Assembly: GCF_000313135.1 (NCBI RefSeq)
Contig: NW_004457269.1
Span: 82,980-146,979 of the forward strand
Source of the DNA: Acanthamoeba castellanii str. Neff
Taxonomy: Eukaryota > Discosea > Longamoebia > Acanthamoebidae
DNA length: 64,000 nt
Direction of reading: 5' to 3'
A program made the position numbers and the translations under genes. Each line of letters opens with the position of its first letter. The stretch's first letter is position 1. The notes beneath the pieces were generated by a model, which was given only the letters and a program-made list of their open reading frames with translations, was not told where the DNA came from and did no database searches. Positions 20,101-30,700 of the stretch are shown here, in pieces.

Positions 20101-23055
20101 AGGGGTGGTAGTGGCCGTACGGTGCCGGCGTAGTGCTCCATGGCAAAGGAGGCCGACGACAGGGCCTTGGAGTCGGACTTGAAGTACTGGTGGTTGGCGC
20201 ACTGTCGGATGAGCTTGGCGAGGTAGGACTGGTCCGTGCCCTGCGGGAACACGCACTCCTCGTCCAGGAGGGACATGATTCCATTCCTCTGCGATTTTTT
20301 TAAAAAATGATTAATTAATTAATTAATTGTTTATCAATAACGAATTAATATTTAGTGTTTAAAAAATAATAAATATTAATAACAAAATAAAAACGTACGC
20401 CTTCGATGAGCTCGACGCAGGGCTTGTTGTTGAAGTAGGCGACGTTTTCCCACTTGATGCCCTCGTCCTGGTACTCCTCCTGCTCGGTCTTGAGGGTGAG
20501 ATCGATGAAGATCTGCTGCAGCTTTTCGTTCACGAAGTCTGTGCCGCAGGCCATTTCGAATCAGTAAACAGAGGCACGGCCACACAATTTGTATGCGCGC
20601 GTGTGTGTGCGTGGATGCGAATGCTGCGTACTTATACAGAGCTGCTCAAACGAGTTGTTCTGTGGTGTGTGTGTGTGTGTGTGTGCGGTGTGCGTGTTGT
20701 GTGTGTTGTGTGTCGTGTGTCGTGTGTCGTTGTATGTGAGCGAGACGAATCGGAAAGCAACAAACCAAGAAGAGGCGGAGGTAGGTACCTCGAAGATTTC
20801 GAAGCCGTAGATGTCGAGCACGCCAATGGTGAACTCGGCCGTGTCGTCGCAGATGAGTTCGTTGATCCGCTGCACCAGCCAATCGAACACGCGGCTGTAC
20901 AGGTGCTTGGCCAACGCATCGCGCGTGTAGAGGGCCTGCCATGCGCGCGGGCGGGAGGAGGTGAGCCCCATGCCCAGCACGACACGCACACGACCAACGA
21001 CACGCACCTTCTCGACGTCGAGCGGGACCGAGTGGACGGAGCCGCGTCCGCCGACGCCCGCGGTCACGGTGCGCGAGATCAGGGCGTGCTCGATGACTCC
21101 CGCGTCCTGCTGCAGCAGCTTGGCGACGACGTCCAGCTCTGAGCGGAGGATGTCACGTGGTCAGCAACGCCGCCGATGACAGCCCACACGACACACGACA
21201 CAAGGCGCGCGACGAGAAAAGGTGGTGTGAAGAAGAAGAAGAAGACAGTTACCTTCCCTGTTTTCGACCTTGGCCTTGCCGCCCTGGTCGGCGAAACGTA
21301 TGTTGCCCAGGTGGAGCACGGCCGACACCAGACGGAAGACCGACTTCTGCTCCTCGGCGCCCAGACCGATCACGTTCATTGCCGTCTGTGTGTGCGTTGT
21401 GTTTTGTGTGTCGTGTGTGTGTGTGTATGTTCCGGAACACGCCGTGTAGACCGAAAAACATCAGCAAACGGGTGGACACGAGCACTCGCGTGTGACACGG
21501 CAAGTGAGCGACGTACCCTGGTGGCGCGGAATTCGGAGCTGTCGTCGACACCGCTGACGGTGAAGCAGCCGCTCTGGTTGAGGTAGTGGTAGTCCTGCGG
21601 CTTCGACAGGAAGAACTCCTCTGCGCGCATCAAAGGGGGGGAAGAGCGAAGAAGGCGCGTGTTGAGAAAAAGAGCGAAGAAAGCGACAGTCAATGAATGG
21701 TGTGGCGTGGCGTGGCGTGATGTACGCTTTTCGGCAGGGGAGGCGCCCTCGAGGAGCTGATAGAAGATGTGGAAGTTGCGCTCGTTGCGGGCCTGATGGA
21801 CCACGCGCGACTTCTCGAGGAGGTAGTTGGTGACGCGCCCGCCGATGGGATCGCCCGCCACGTTGAACTGAATCTCGAAGTACTTGCCGAAGCGCGACGA
21901 GTTGTCGTTCTGCACCGTCTTTGCATTACCGAAGGCCTGTTCGCGTTGGTGGTGGGTGGTGCGTGGAGTGGTGCGGTTCGGAGCTAAAGGGTGAGCATCG
22001 GAGCTAAAGTCACCGTGTGGGCCACACATGGGCATGCGGCGCACCTCGAGCACGGGGTTGGACTGGAGGATCTGGTCCTTGACGGTCTCCACGCTCTCCG
22101 TCTTGCCCGTCACCGCGGCGATGTAGCGCATGATGAACTTCGACGTCTCCGTCTTGCCCGACCCGGACTCACCACTGTGTGTGTGGCCGCACATCAAGCG
22201 AGCCATCGTCATCAGTCACACGCGCTTGGGAAGACGAGGAGGCACAGGCAAAGAGGTGGTGGTGATGGTGATGATGATGGAGCCGTGCCTGATGATGATG
22301 CACTGGTTGACGCCCTCGGTGAGCAGCGAGCGATAGGCGTCCTCGGCGATGGCGTAGACGTGCGGGGGCTCCTCGAAGATGTAGCGGTCCTGCGTCATCG
22401 CCGCCGTTGGGTGAGAAAAAGAAAGAAAATCGTGGCCGAGGCCCCGCACGCAAGGAGGAGAAGCCAGCCCACGCCATCGTGTGCGTGTGCGATGGTGCGT
22501 GTGCGTGTGCGATGGTGTGTGTGCGTGCGTTGTGCGCGTGCGTGTCGTGCGTTACCTGGTAGCTCTTGATGACGTTGGGGCCGTAGACGGGCAGCTGCTG
22601 GTACGGATTGATGGCGATGAGCACCTGTCCGATGTATGTCTGCACGACCCGACCCAGACGTGTAACGCGACAAACGACAACGAAGGGATCAGGATGCGCG
22701 CAAGTGGAAGAAGAGAAGAAGAGAGAAGAGAGAAGAGAGGAAGCGAGTTGTGAGAGAGAGAAGCAAGCTACGCACGTAGATGAGGTTGGCGTTGTAGCGT
22801 GAGCGGAGGGTGTTCAGGATTCCCTCGTTGCTGATGTCGTCCAGAAGGATGAGATCGTCCACTCCATGTTGAAAGGCCTGCCATGTTTGAAGATTGAGAG
22901 GTTCGTGAGAGGGGGGAGGGGGAGGGCGTATGATGTAAGGAAGGCGTCATAATGCCTGGCACTCGATGAATTGCAACCGAAATCGAGATGGAAGCAAAAA
23001 AAGGATGAAATCTTCATTCATTGAAGACAAGATTGACAAACGATTTGCGTACCAT
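17151..23055 (-). CDS. Class I myosin heavy chain (motor, IQ, TH1, SH3)
   Basis: Actin-based membrane motor, roughly 980-1000 residues in about 21 coding exons. The ATG at 23055 is a 3-nt coding exon spliced to 22877-22776. The motor has the P-loop GESGSGKTE (near residue 100), [10 protein letters not shown] (switch I), LDIYGFEIF (switch II), [21 protein letters not shown] and FGKTKIFIR. The TEDS position upstream of [11 protein letters not shown] falls at the serine of GRGSVHSV, a plausible PAK/MIHCK target with Arg two residues before it. One or two IQ-like stretches ([13 protein letters not shown]) precede a basic TH1 domain. The C-terminus is an SH3 domain ([15 protein letters not shown], then GDIINV and TWQGELNG) ending in NLCVEV. 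There is no long GPA/TH2 region. The P-loop intron uses a GC donor at 22288. Confidence 0.93.
17270..17352. repeat. Intronic ACACACG repeat
   Basis: Tandem CGACACA-type units in the intron that splits the myosin SH3 domain. Confidence 0.85.
18029..18158. repeat. Intronic (ACGCAC)n repeat
   Basis: Hexamer array with a few ACCACCGC interruptions in a myosin TH1-region intron. Confidence 0.85.
18688..18864. repeat. Intronic heptamer (GTGTGTC)n array
   Basis: About 25 heptamer units with three GTGTGAC variants in a myosin intron near the IQ region. It is the longest heptamer array in the window. Confidence 0.9.
19978..20052. repeat. Intronic CACGACACACA repeat
   Basis: Tandem mix of ACACG and ACACACG units in a myosin motor intron. 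Confidence 0.8.
20285..20398. other. AT-rich myosin intron
   Basis: This intron is almost entirely A/T, including (TTAA)n at about 20311-20330, in strong contrast with the GC-rich exons and the GT/CA-rich neighbouring introns. Confidence 0.7.
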
Positions 23056-23529
23056 TGTGTTGGAGGCTTGAGATGAAAGAGATTCAGATATCCTGCAAAA
23101 TAACAACAAAAAAAAGTCTAAGCAACCATCATTCGGTCATGCAGAGATTGCGCATGCGTACCCTCAGCAGTGAAGTTGAGGTTGTTTCACAAGTGGTCCA
23201 CTTCACTCCTTAACGCCCTCCTCCTTTGACTCTGATCTCTCTTTGCTATGTTCTAGTGTCCGCTCAAGGCAACCCTTGCAAAATTAACCACTTTTATTAG
23301 TGTCGACAACAACCCACTTTCTGCCCTCGGGTTTCCCAAACTATGCGCGGCATTTTTCTTTTCTTTTCTTTTCTTTTCTTCTTCATCTTCCTTTTCGATC
23401 GAGCGGTGATCGCAACCAGATCGACGAAAGAGAGTGAAGGAACGTTTGTGTTGCGGGGGATTACAAAGAACGAATCTATTCTTGGTTGAAAGAAAGTAGC
23501 AACGAGATTTGATGGGGGGATCGAGCGGT
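23056..23529. promoter_or_regulatory. Myosin I 5' region with a probable 5' UTR intron
   Basis: This lies between the coactosin stop (23530) and the myosin start. On the minus strand a donor G|GTACGCAT at 23162/23161 and an acceptor TTTTGCAG ending at 23094 define a probable 68-base 5' UTR intron. A (TTTTC)n tract lies at 23354-23380 (plus strand). Confidence 0.55.
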
Positions 23530-24113
23530 TTACTCGATGTGGTGCGAGCCGGAGAGGGGGGCAGACTTGTCGAGCACCTCGCCGAGAGTGAGCTTGTTCT
23601 TGTTCACGCAGGTAATCTGCGCGTGCGAGGGCTGCAAAGAAAGAAAAACAAAAATGGCGTGAGCATTGACAACGCGCTACACAAATTCGTTGATCATCGA
23701 TTCGTACCTTGAGGACGCTCTGGACGACGCCAGCGTGGGTGGCCTTCTTGGCGGCGGCAACGCGGGCAACCTTGGGGCCGGTCCAGGCCACGAAGACGTC
23801 GCGGGTGGTCTCGGCGTTGTCCTTGGGGTAGAAGACGCGCACGATGAAGTACTGCACCTTGTCGTCCTGAAGGTGATCCCTCACCTCCTCGGGGCCACCG
23901 GTGCCCTTACCCTGCAGGACGAGCGACGAATCGTTCTCGTAGCCCACAAGCACCCTAGTGAAGGATGTGTGAGCATTCAAAGATCGGAAGGAAGAAGATG
24001 GAGGGGCCAAGGAAGGGGGTAGAAGTAATATAATACCATCCGCTCCTGGCAGTGGAGTTGAGGACCTCGGCGATGGCGGCGGTCACGGATTCAGGGTTGG
24101 AGAAGTTGGCCAT
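23530..24113 (-). CDS. Coactosin (ADF-homology actin-binding protein)
   Basis: Small F-actin-binding protein, 141 residues in three exons (24113-24037, 23954-23708, 23631-23530), the usual coactosin length. It opens with MANFSNPESVTAAIAEVLN, followed by WVLVGYEND, the core DDKVQYFIVRVFYPKDN, FVAWTGPKVARVAAAKKATH and a C-terminal INTHIE-like tail, here SGSHHIE. This order matches the coactosin branch of the ADF-H superfamily rather than cofilin (no N-terminal regulatory serine block). It is transcribed on the same strand as the adjacent myosin I. Confidence 0.93.
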
Positions 24114-24964
24114 GGCGTTTGTGGTGTTTGTGGTGCTAGGAAATAGATCTAAGAAGGAGGGCCAAAGAGCTGTACAGCTTTCTTCTCGCTCCGCAAAACT
24201 GTAGAGCAACGCGAGCGGTGCCTTACAGCCGAGAGTCAGGACCACCACACGAAATGAAAACGCTTTCCGCGACAGAACTCGTCACGAGAACAAAGAGAGA
24301 AAGCGAAAGAGAAAAAGCGAAAACGACAGCCTTCCTTTCGCGAGCTAAGAAAGCGAGAATGACGCGACCCTTGACGCAACACTGCTGGCCAGGGCAAAAA
24401 GGAAGAGCACACACCAATGGGGTTGAGCTTGTGTTGTGGTTGTCCAGATATCTGGGCGCCCGTAGTGTTATTGTTTGTGATGGTTTGCTGATACAGCAGG
24501 GTTGGGTGAAGATACATAAATAACCTTGGTACGATCTAGGATGAAAGAGAGATAGAAGACCATGCAGCACCTCTACGACTCTCGAGCGCCGAGACTCGCC
24601 GAGAGAGTGCGGAGCGCACTTCTGGTGTTGAGACTGTAGTCGAGCAGGCAGCAGCCACGGCCCCAGAGACGATCTTCACGCGCCAGCCACAGAGCAGCAG
24701 GCGATGCAAGGAAGGAGGGACGAAACAGAACAGTTCACTGCTTTGTTCGCTCTCCTGCCCTCACCACCTCTCTCCCTCTCTCCTCCTTCCTCCTCCTCCT
24801 CCTCCTCTTCCTCCGTCTCCTCGAATCTCTTTCCGGTCTTGACTGTACTCTAAGCCATCACTCCTCCTTCCTAATCAAAATCTCTTCTCTCTCCTCCACG
24901 TCAGCCCTCGTAGGCCGTCGAAACGTTGAATCGATGGCGCCCACCACCACCACCACCAGCAGCT
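24114..24964. other. Intergenic region with polypyrimidine block
   Basis: This 851-base stretch holds the coactosin promoter and the 3' flank of the glycosyltransferase gene. A CT-rich block runs from about 24720 to 24900, including repeated TCC. No supported gene, RNA or repeat family was found. Confidence 0.5.
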
Positions 24965-26275
24965 CTAGAGATGAGAGTCGAGATGGCGGAGGGTGTACTC
25001 GTACTCGCGCAGGACCGCGAGCGAGTTGGGCAGATCCGGAGGCGGAATGGGCTCGTTGGAGGATCGCAGGACGTGGGCCAGGTCGGCGACGGCATCGGCG
25101 GCGCCCTTGAAATCTCCAATGGGCACGAGCCGACCGAGTGCCCACGGGGTGATCCACTCCTTGAGCACCTCGCGCGACCCGATGTTGTCGTAGGCCACCA
25201 CGCCCTTGCCGGCGGCGATGGCCTCCTGCAGCACGCGCGGCCAGCCCTCATTGTCGGAGCACAGGAGGACGGTCTCAGCGCGGCTGAAGCCCTCGAGCAC
25301 CTCGGCGCGCGTGACGTGGCCGCGGAGCACTACCTGCTTCTCGAGGCCGTATCGCTCGATGAGGGCGCGCATGCGGGGCATGTCCGGCCCGTCGCCGTAC
25401 ACGGTGAGCTCGACGTCGGCGCCCCTGTCGCGCAGCTCGCGCACTATCTCGACGGCGTCGAGCGGCTTCTTGCGCCCCTTGATCTGCGCAGCCATGGCCA
25501 ACCGAATGGTCTGGCCGGGCTGCCACCGCATTTGGCTGGAGGCGTCGTAGGCCGGCAGCTCGATGGGGTTGGGGATGAAGGCGGTGCGCGCACGCTCGAG
25601 GTCGTCGTCGAAGATGACCTTGTTGATGGACTTGACGAGATGGCGCGCGATGCACACGATGACGTCGGCTTCACGGTACAGGCCCACCAGCTGCTCCTTG
25701 AGCTGCGGATCGATGGTCTCGTTGGTGTTTCCCGCGAGGCGATTGATGTAGGCACCGCGCACGATGAGCATCACCGGGCCGGCGTGCACCTCGCGAATGG
25801 CGTGCATGTGCCACACGAACGTCTCTCGCCCGAGGATGACGTAGTCGAACGGACCGTGCTTGCGGTAGACGGCCTGGAGATCGGCGTCCATCGACGCTTG
25901 CGCCTCAGCGGAGATGGAGAGCTCATTCCAGGGGAAATCGGCCTTGATCCAGTGGAGGCCCTCCTCCTGGGCGAGCGACTCCTCCCTGTCGTGGTTGTAG
26001 GGCGCCACGTGGAGCACGTCGTGGCCCAATCGTCGAAGCCCGAGCGCCAGCTCCTTGCTAGAGTGGGCCGATCCGCCGCCGTAGGGCGGGTGGACACTGA
26101 CCACCATGATGCGGAGGCGGCCTGGGGGCAGGAGCTCGCCCGTATGGGAGGCCTGGCTCGTTGTTCGCTCGCTGTAGGGCTGCATGGCGAAGAGGCATTG
26201 CCCGATGAGCGCCAGGAGAAGAACTGCGCGAGAGAGCCCCAAGATGGAGGGATGTGTTGGTTGTTTGATCGTCAT
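24965..26275 (-). CDS. GT4-like glycosyltransferase (GT-B fold), intronless
   Basis: One uninterrupted frame of 436 residues from the first in-frame ATG (26275) to TAG at 24965. A basic start is followed by a hydrophobic anchor at about residues 11-31 (ILGLSRAVLLLALIGQCLFA), suggesting a secretory-pathway type II membrane protein or signal peptide. The GT-B N-domain begins with RIMVVSVHPPYGGGSAHSS and contains LGHDVLHVAPYN. The C-domain has RLAMAAQIKGRKKPLDAVEI, VYGDGPDMPRMRALI and the E-x7-E motif in DNEGWPRVLQEAIAAG, typical of GT4 retaining transferases. Donor and acceptor cannot be told. The lack of introns in an intron-dense region and the bacterial-style sequence raise the possibility of transfer. 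Confidence 0.88.
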   Translation of the reverse strand: MTIKQPTHPSILGLSRAVLLLALIGQCLFAMQPYSERTTSQASHTGELLPPGRLRIMVVSVHPPYGGGSAHSSKELALGLRRLGHDVLHVAPYNHDREESLAQEEGLHWIKADFPWNELSISAEAQASMDADLQAVYRKHGPFDYVILGRETFVWHMHAIREVHAGPVMLIVRGAYINRLAGNTNETIDPQLKEQLVGLYREADVIVCIARHLVKSINKVIFDDDLERARTAFIPNPIELPAYDASSQMRWQPGQTIRLAMAAQIKGRKKPLDAVEIVRELRDRGADVELTVYGDGPDMPRMRALIERYGLEKQVVLRGHVTRAEVLEGFSRAETVLLCSDNEGWPRVLQEAIAAGKGVVAYDNIGSREVLKEWITPWALGRLVPIGDFKGAADAVADLAHVLRSSNEPIPPPDLPNSLAVLREYEYTLRHLDSHL

Positions 26276-26760
26276 GGCCTTGGCCGCCGCGTATATCGGC
26301 CGATTTGGGGATCTAGAGATGAAGATGGACCCCTCGAAATCGCGTAGCGAAACGTTCCAGCGATTGAGATTATTCTTGTGGTCGGTCCAACGCAGCACGT
26401 CGAGAGTCAACAACAGCAACAACAGAGAGCGGCTCCTCCGAAAGGTGGGGCTGGGACCTGATCCGCAGATGAAGGAGGCTCATCTACGGGCGGGAACAAA
26501 GAACCCGACCTCGGCCTCACGTCCCCAACACCAGCGAGGTCTACAAAAATAGAGCACCCCACAACACCGGCCTTTCCCTTTTCCTGGGCCTAGGCCATGA
26601 CGGGGGAGTTCGCGTCCGTCCGCCCGCCCGCTGCTGAGGAAAGGTGGTGGGAAAAGAAGAAGACATAAGTTCGTTCGGGGCCACACGACTCGTCGTAGTA
26701 GATGAGCAAGCATAGAGCAGCGAATAATAGGTGGTAAATAAAATAAGAGAGTTGCGAGAG
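26276..26760. promoter_or_regulatory. Divergent promoter region, glycosyltransferase / membrane protein
   Basis: These 485 bases separate two divergent ATGs. The glycosyltransferase frame stays open upstream of its ATG to about 26422 without another ATG. An A-rich block (AATAAAATAAGAGAG) lies 20 bases before the plus-strand start. Confidence 0.5.
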
Positions 26761-27650
26761 ATGTACTTTTCCGTGCGAAGTGGCTTGGAGTGGTGGGCTA
26801 GCGCGGCCATCATCCTGGCCTACATCGGCCTCACCATCTACTACCGCACAGATCCCGATGGTACCGACCCACCATCCCCCACTTGAGCACCACACTCGGC
26901 TCTGCTGATCTCTGTTGGCATACCAGAGCCTGGGTTCATCTTCCTGCTGGTCGTCAGCGTGACTACCTACGTGGTGTGCCTGGCCGTCGGGCAGCTCTGG
27001 CCGCGACTGCCCTTTGTCCCACACCGCGTCTTCTGGACCGACCCCGCCCACCCCCAGCGTAGAGAGCGCCTGGCCAAGCTGGCTCACCTCTTCCTCGGCC
27101 GGGTACATACCACCATCATCATCACCTTCCACTTGCTGACGTGGCGTTGCGTCTTGGGGCAGATCAACCTGTGGATCGTGGCCATGCTGGGCTTCGGAAT
27201 CGTGGCGGTGGCGCAGCTGTTCGTGGCCCGCCCCTACGAGTGGCTCATCTGGGTCGACGTGTGCTTTGGCATGTGTGTGGTGCTCTACGGGGTGTGCCTC
27301 TACCTCGACCTGCGCGCTTCAGCCTCGCGCTGCAGCCCGACCGCGCGCGGGTGCTGGAACGAAAGGCCGCCGGCAAGATGACGGCGGACAATGACTACGA
27401 CGATGAGTACGGGGTCGGAGTGGAGGAGGAGGAGCGCGGGGAGCGCAAGGCCCTGCTGCCCATTGCTGGGGGGAACGTGGCGGCCACGCCACTCAAGACC
27501 TACGCCGCCACCGACAACCTCATCATCACCACCACCACCTCATCATCAGACCTCACACCAAGCACCACCTCGGCCTCGCCGACACCGACATCGCCGACCG
27601 CCGATGGGAATGAAGTCGAGCGAAGACGTGATGACGGTGGGAACGACTGA
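26761..27650 (+). CDS. Multi-pass membrane protein, unknown, with a frame break
   Basis: Exons 26761-26860, 26927-27102 and 27163 onwards encode about four hydrophobic segments: WWASAAIILAYIGLTIYY, FIFLLVVSVTTYVVCLAVGQ, LWIVAMLGFGIVAVAQLFV and a last one around CFGMCVVLYGVCLYLDL. Between segments 2 and 3 is a loop with PQRRERLAKLAHLFLGR. Near 27318 the frame continuing from the last segment runs only to a stop at 27381. The neighbouring frame instead gives a cytoplasm-like tail (FSLALQPDRARVLERKAAG, an acidic patch, then Ser/Thr-rich) to TGA at 27648-27650. One inserted base would join them, so I treat the break as a likely error. Family not recognised. Confidence 0.6.
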
Positions 27651-27766
27651 ACACGGGAAGATAAGAACAGCTGTTCTTGTCATGTTATCTACAGCTCCAA
27701 TACAACACACCGCACATGCAATAACATGCGCGTTGTGAACTGAGATCGATAGCAAGAGCGTACTTA

Positions 27767-30700
27767 TTACAGCCCCTCGTCGGGTCCCACGTTGATCATG
27801 GAGCCGCGATAGATGCGACTCCTTCGGTCGTAGGAGCGATGGCGCCACCAGGCCACACCGAACACCGCCACCACCGCCACCAGCACCACCACTGTGCGCA
27901 CCAATCGTTCGGGTGAGCTCAGTGACACTTTGAGCACACGACACACGCACACGACACACGCACACACGACACACACACACACACGGCACACGGGGAAGGA
28001 AGTTCGTACCGATGGCCACGGGAACGGCCACGGCCACGGCGATGACCCACGTGTTGCCGTCCGACGAGCCGCCCTGTCCGTCGTCGCGGGTGTTGACGCC
28101 GCCGTAGAGCACCCCGAACGACGGGTCGTATGACAGGACCTCGGTCGCGGCGTCGAACGACGGGAAATCGACCAGAATGGAGCCAAAGTCGGCCGACAGG
28201 CTCGCGGTGACGTTGGCCGAGCGATGGGCGCCGGTGGGCGCCGTCAGCGAGTCATCGGCCTCCTGCGCGCTGTAGACCAGGGCGAAGCCGTACAGGCCCA
28301 CGCTGACGTCAGCAGTGGAGTTGGCCACGTGTAGGCTCAGGCTGGACGTGGCCGCCGCGGCGTCGTCGACGCGGTCGGCCGAGCCCACCAGGGGGTGGGA
28401 GGCCAGGCTCATCGCGAGCCGCAGGCGGTGGGCCGCGCCGGCAAAGGGCCACCGGCGGGCGTTGAAGGTGTACTTGAGGTGGTTGCGCGGCACTGTGACC
28501 GCGATCTCGCCCCACGGCTGGGTGAAGGCCGAATCGGGCGAGAGCACGTAGGCGATGGCCACCTCGGCGCCGTTGGCCAGCGTGGCCCGGAACGTGATCT
28601 CGTCGACCGTGGCGCCGTTCGACCGGACCGACGCGTTGACGCTGATGCTGTAGCTGCCGCCGGCCGGGAACGGCTCGGTGTGGATGACGGCGCCGAGCTC
28701 GTCGATTTCGGCGAGCGACACCAGCCCGACCTGCAGCGTAACATCGCTGCCGGCCTGCGCGGATGGCGCCGGGTGCTCCCTGTTCACGTTCAGCCACACC
28801 ACCACATTCGTAAACTGATAGTTCTCGTCGTGCCGGTGCGGTGTGTGAGGTGTGTGAGGTGTGTGCGGTGTGTGCGGTGTGTGCGGTGTGTGTCGTGTCG
28901 TGTAGTACCAGAGAAAGTTGGGCAAGTTGTTGACGAACTTGAGAATGGAGCCGGTGGGGGAAGACGGGGTCGGGATGAGACACCCGACGCTGGCGCAGCG
29001 CGACGTGTCGCACGCGGCGCTGTTGTTGGCCACGAAGTTGGAGCAGGGGCCGTTGTTCGCCGAGCACCACGACTCGAAGAAGCTGTTGAATAGACACCAC
29101 ACACACCACACAAGAAACGGAGGTGAGATCAATTGGGAGGGCGGGGTTGCTAGAGGAGGAACACGGCACCAGTTGCATCCGGCGGCGAAGTTGAGGCCGG
29201 CCACGGGTTGCGAGAGGACCGAGGGGAGCGCGCCGCACAGGAGGTTGTTCTCAATAGACCTGGAAAGAGTCATAACGGGCAGTCAGTCGGACCTAAAATG
29301 ACAATAATAAGAAAAAATAATAATAAGAAGCGTAAATAAATGAGATAAAAAGAATAAAAGCTGGTTGGTGCGTGTACAGGGTCTGCAACGCGCCCAGCAC
29401 GAAGTTGGGGAGCAGGCCAGTGGCTCCGGTGTTGTCCAGAACGCTGATCGCGACCCACACCACAGCGAAGACAGCGTGATGAGTTGATAATTGAGGCTTT
29501 GCTTTGAGGGGCCGGGGTGAGTGTGTGGCTGAGAGCGTACAGCGTGGTGAGCGAAGTGAGTCCGTCGATGAGCGTGGCCGGAATGCCGAGCACGAACAGC
29601 TCCAAGTTGTCCGACACGATACTGCGTGCGTTGCAACGTGTCGTCGTGCGTCAATTGATGATCGAGGGGGAAGGGGGAAGGGGCGGGCGATGTGGCGTAC
29701 AGGGTGGTGAGGTTGGAGAGCTGGGAGAGGTCGGGGAACTCGCCAGTCAGGTTATTGCCGCTCAAATTACTGAGCCGTTGATTCAGGTCAGTTCAACAAG
29801 TCGACTTGTTGCCGGTGGGGAGGCGGTTCGTACATGTAGCGGAGAGATCGGAGGGCGCTCAGATCGGGGATGGTGCCTTCGAGGTTGTTGTTGCTCAGGT
29901 CGCTGCGAGGCAACACCCGCCGACCAACCAATCAACCAATCACATGATCACGTTAGTGCAGGGAGTTATGTGATTGGGTCAGATTGTGGGGTGGTCTCTC
30001 GTGGGTGGGTGCGCGGCACGTACAGGTACTCGAGCGAGGTGAGGGCCGACAAGTCGGCGATCGAGCCCGTCAGCGCGTTGTTGGACAGGTCCCTGGACAC
30101 AACCGCGGACGAACACGGTGTCAGCACGGGGTGTGTGTGCGTGTGCGTGTGCGTGTGCGTGTGCGTGTGCGTGTGCGTGTGCGTGTGCGTGTGCGTGTGC
30201 GTGTGCGTGTGCGTGTGCGTGTGCGTGTGCGTGTGCGTGTGCGTGTGCGTGTGATGTTGGGTGGACTTACAGGGAGATGAGCGAGATGAGGGAGGAGAGC
30301 GAAGGGATGACGCCCTCGAGCGCGTTGTTCGAAAGGTCGAGAGTGAGGAGGGAGGTGAGGTTGTCGAGGGAGGGGATGGTGCCGTTCAGCAGATTGCCGG
30401 AGAGGTCCCTGTCAAAGAGCGAAAGCGATAAGACCGTGGAGGCCTCTTGGAAGAGAGGGGGGTTGAAAGCGTACAGGTGCAGGAGCTGGGTGAGGTTGGC
30501 GAGTGAGGGGATGGCGCCCGTAAGGTCATTGCCGGACAAATCCCTGTGGTCGACATATGTGTGTGTGTCCGTGTCACCAAACCGAGGGAAGCATTGATCG
30601 TAGGCGAGGGGGGCGGTACAGGTTGAGAAGAGAGGTGAAGCCTGAAAGGTCGGGAATGGTTCCGTTGTAATTGTTGTCGGACAGATCACTGGGAAACCGA

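Noticed and set aside
20085..20105. B-box-like GGTTCGAGTCG
   Set aside because: It lies in a myosin intron with no A box or cloverleaf around it.
24720..24900. CT-rich block as a possible RNA gene or exon
   Set aside because: It has low-complexity composition only, with no supported frame or fold.
24926..26347. 473-codon plus-strand open frame opposite the glycosyltransferase
   Set aside because: No family features, and it mirrors the coding strand. The minus frame has the GT-B motifs.
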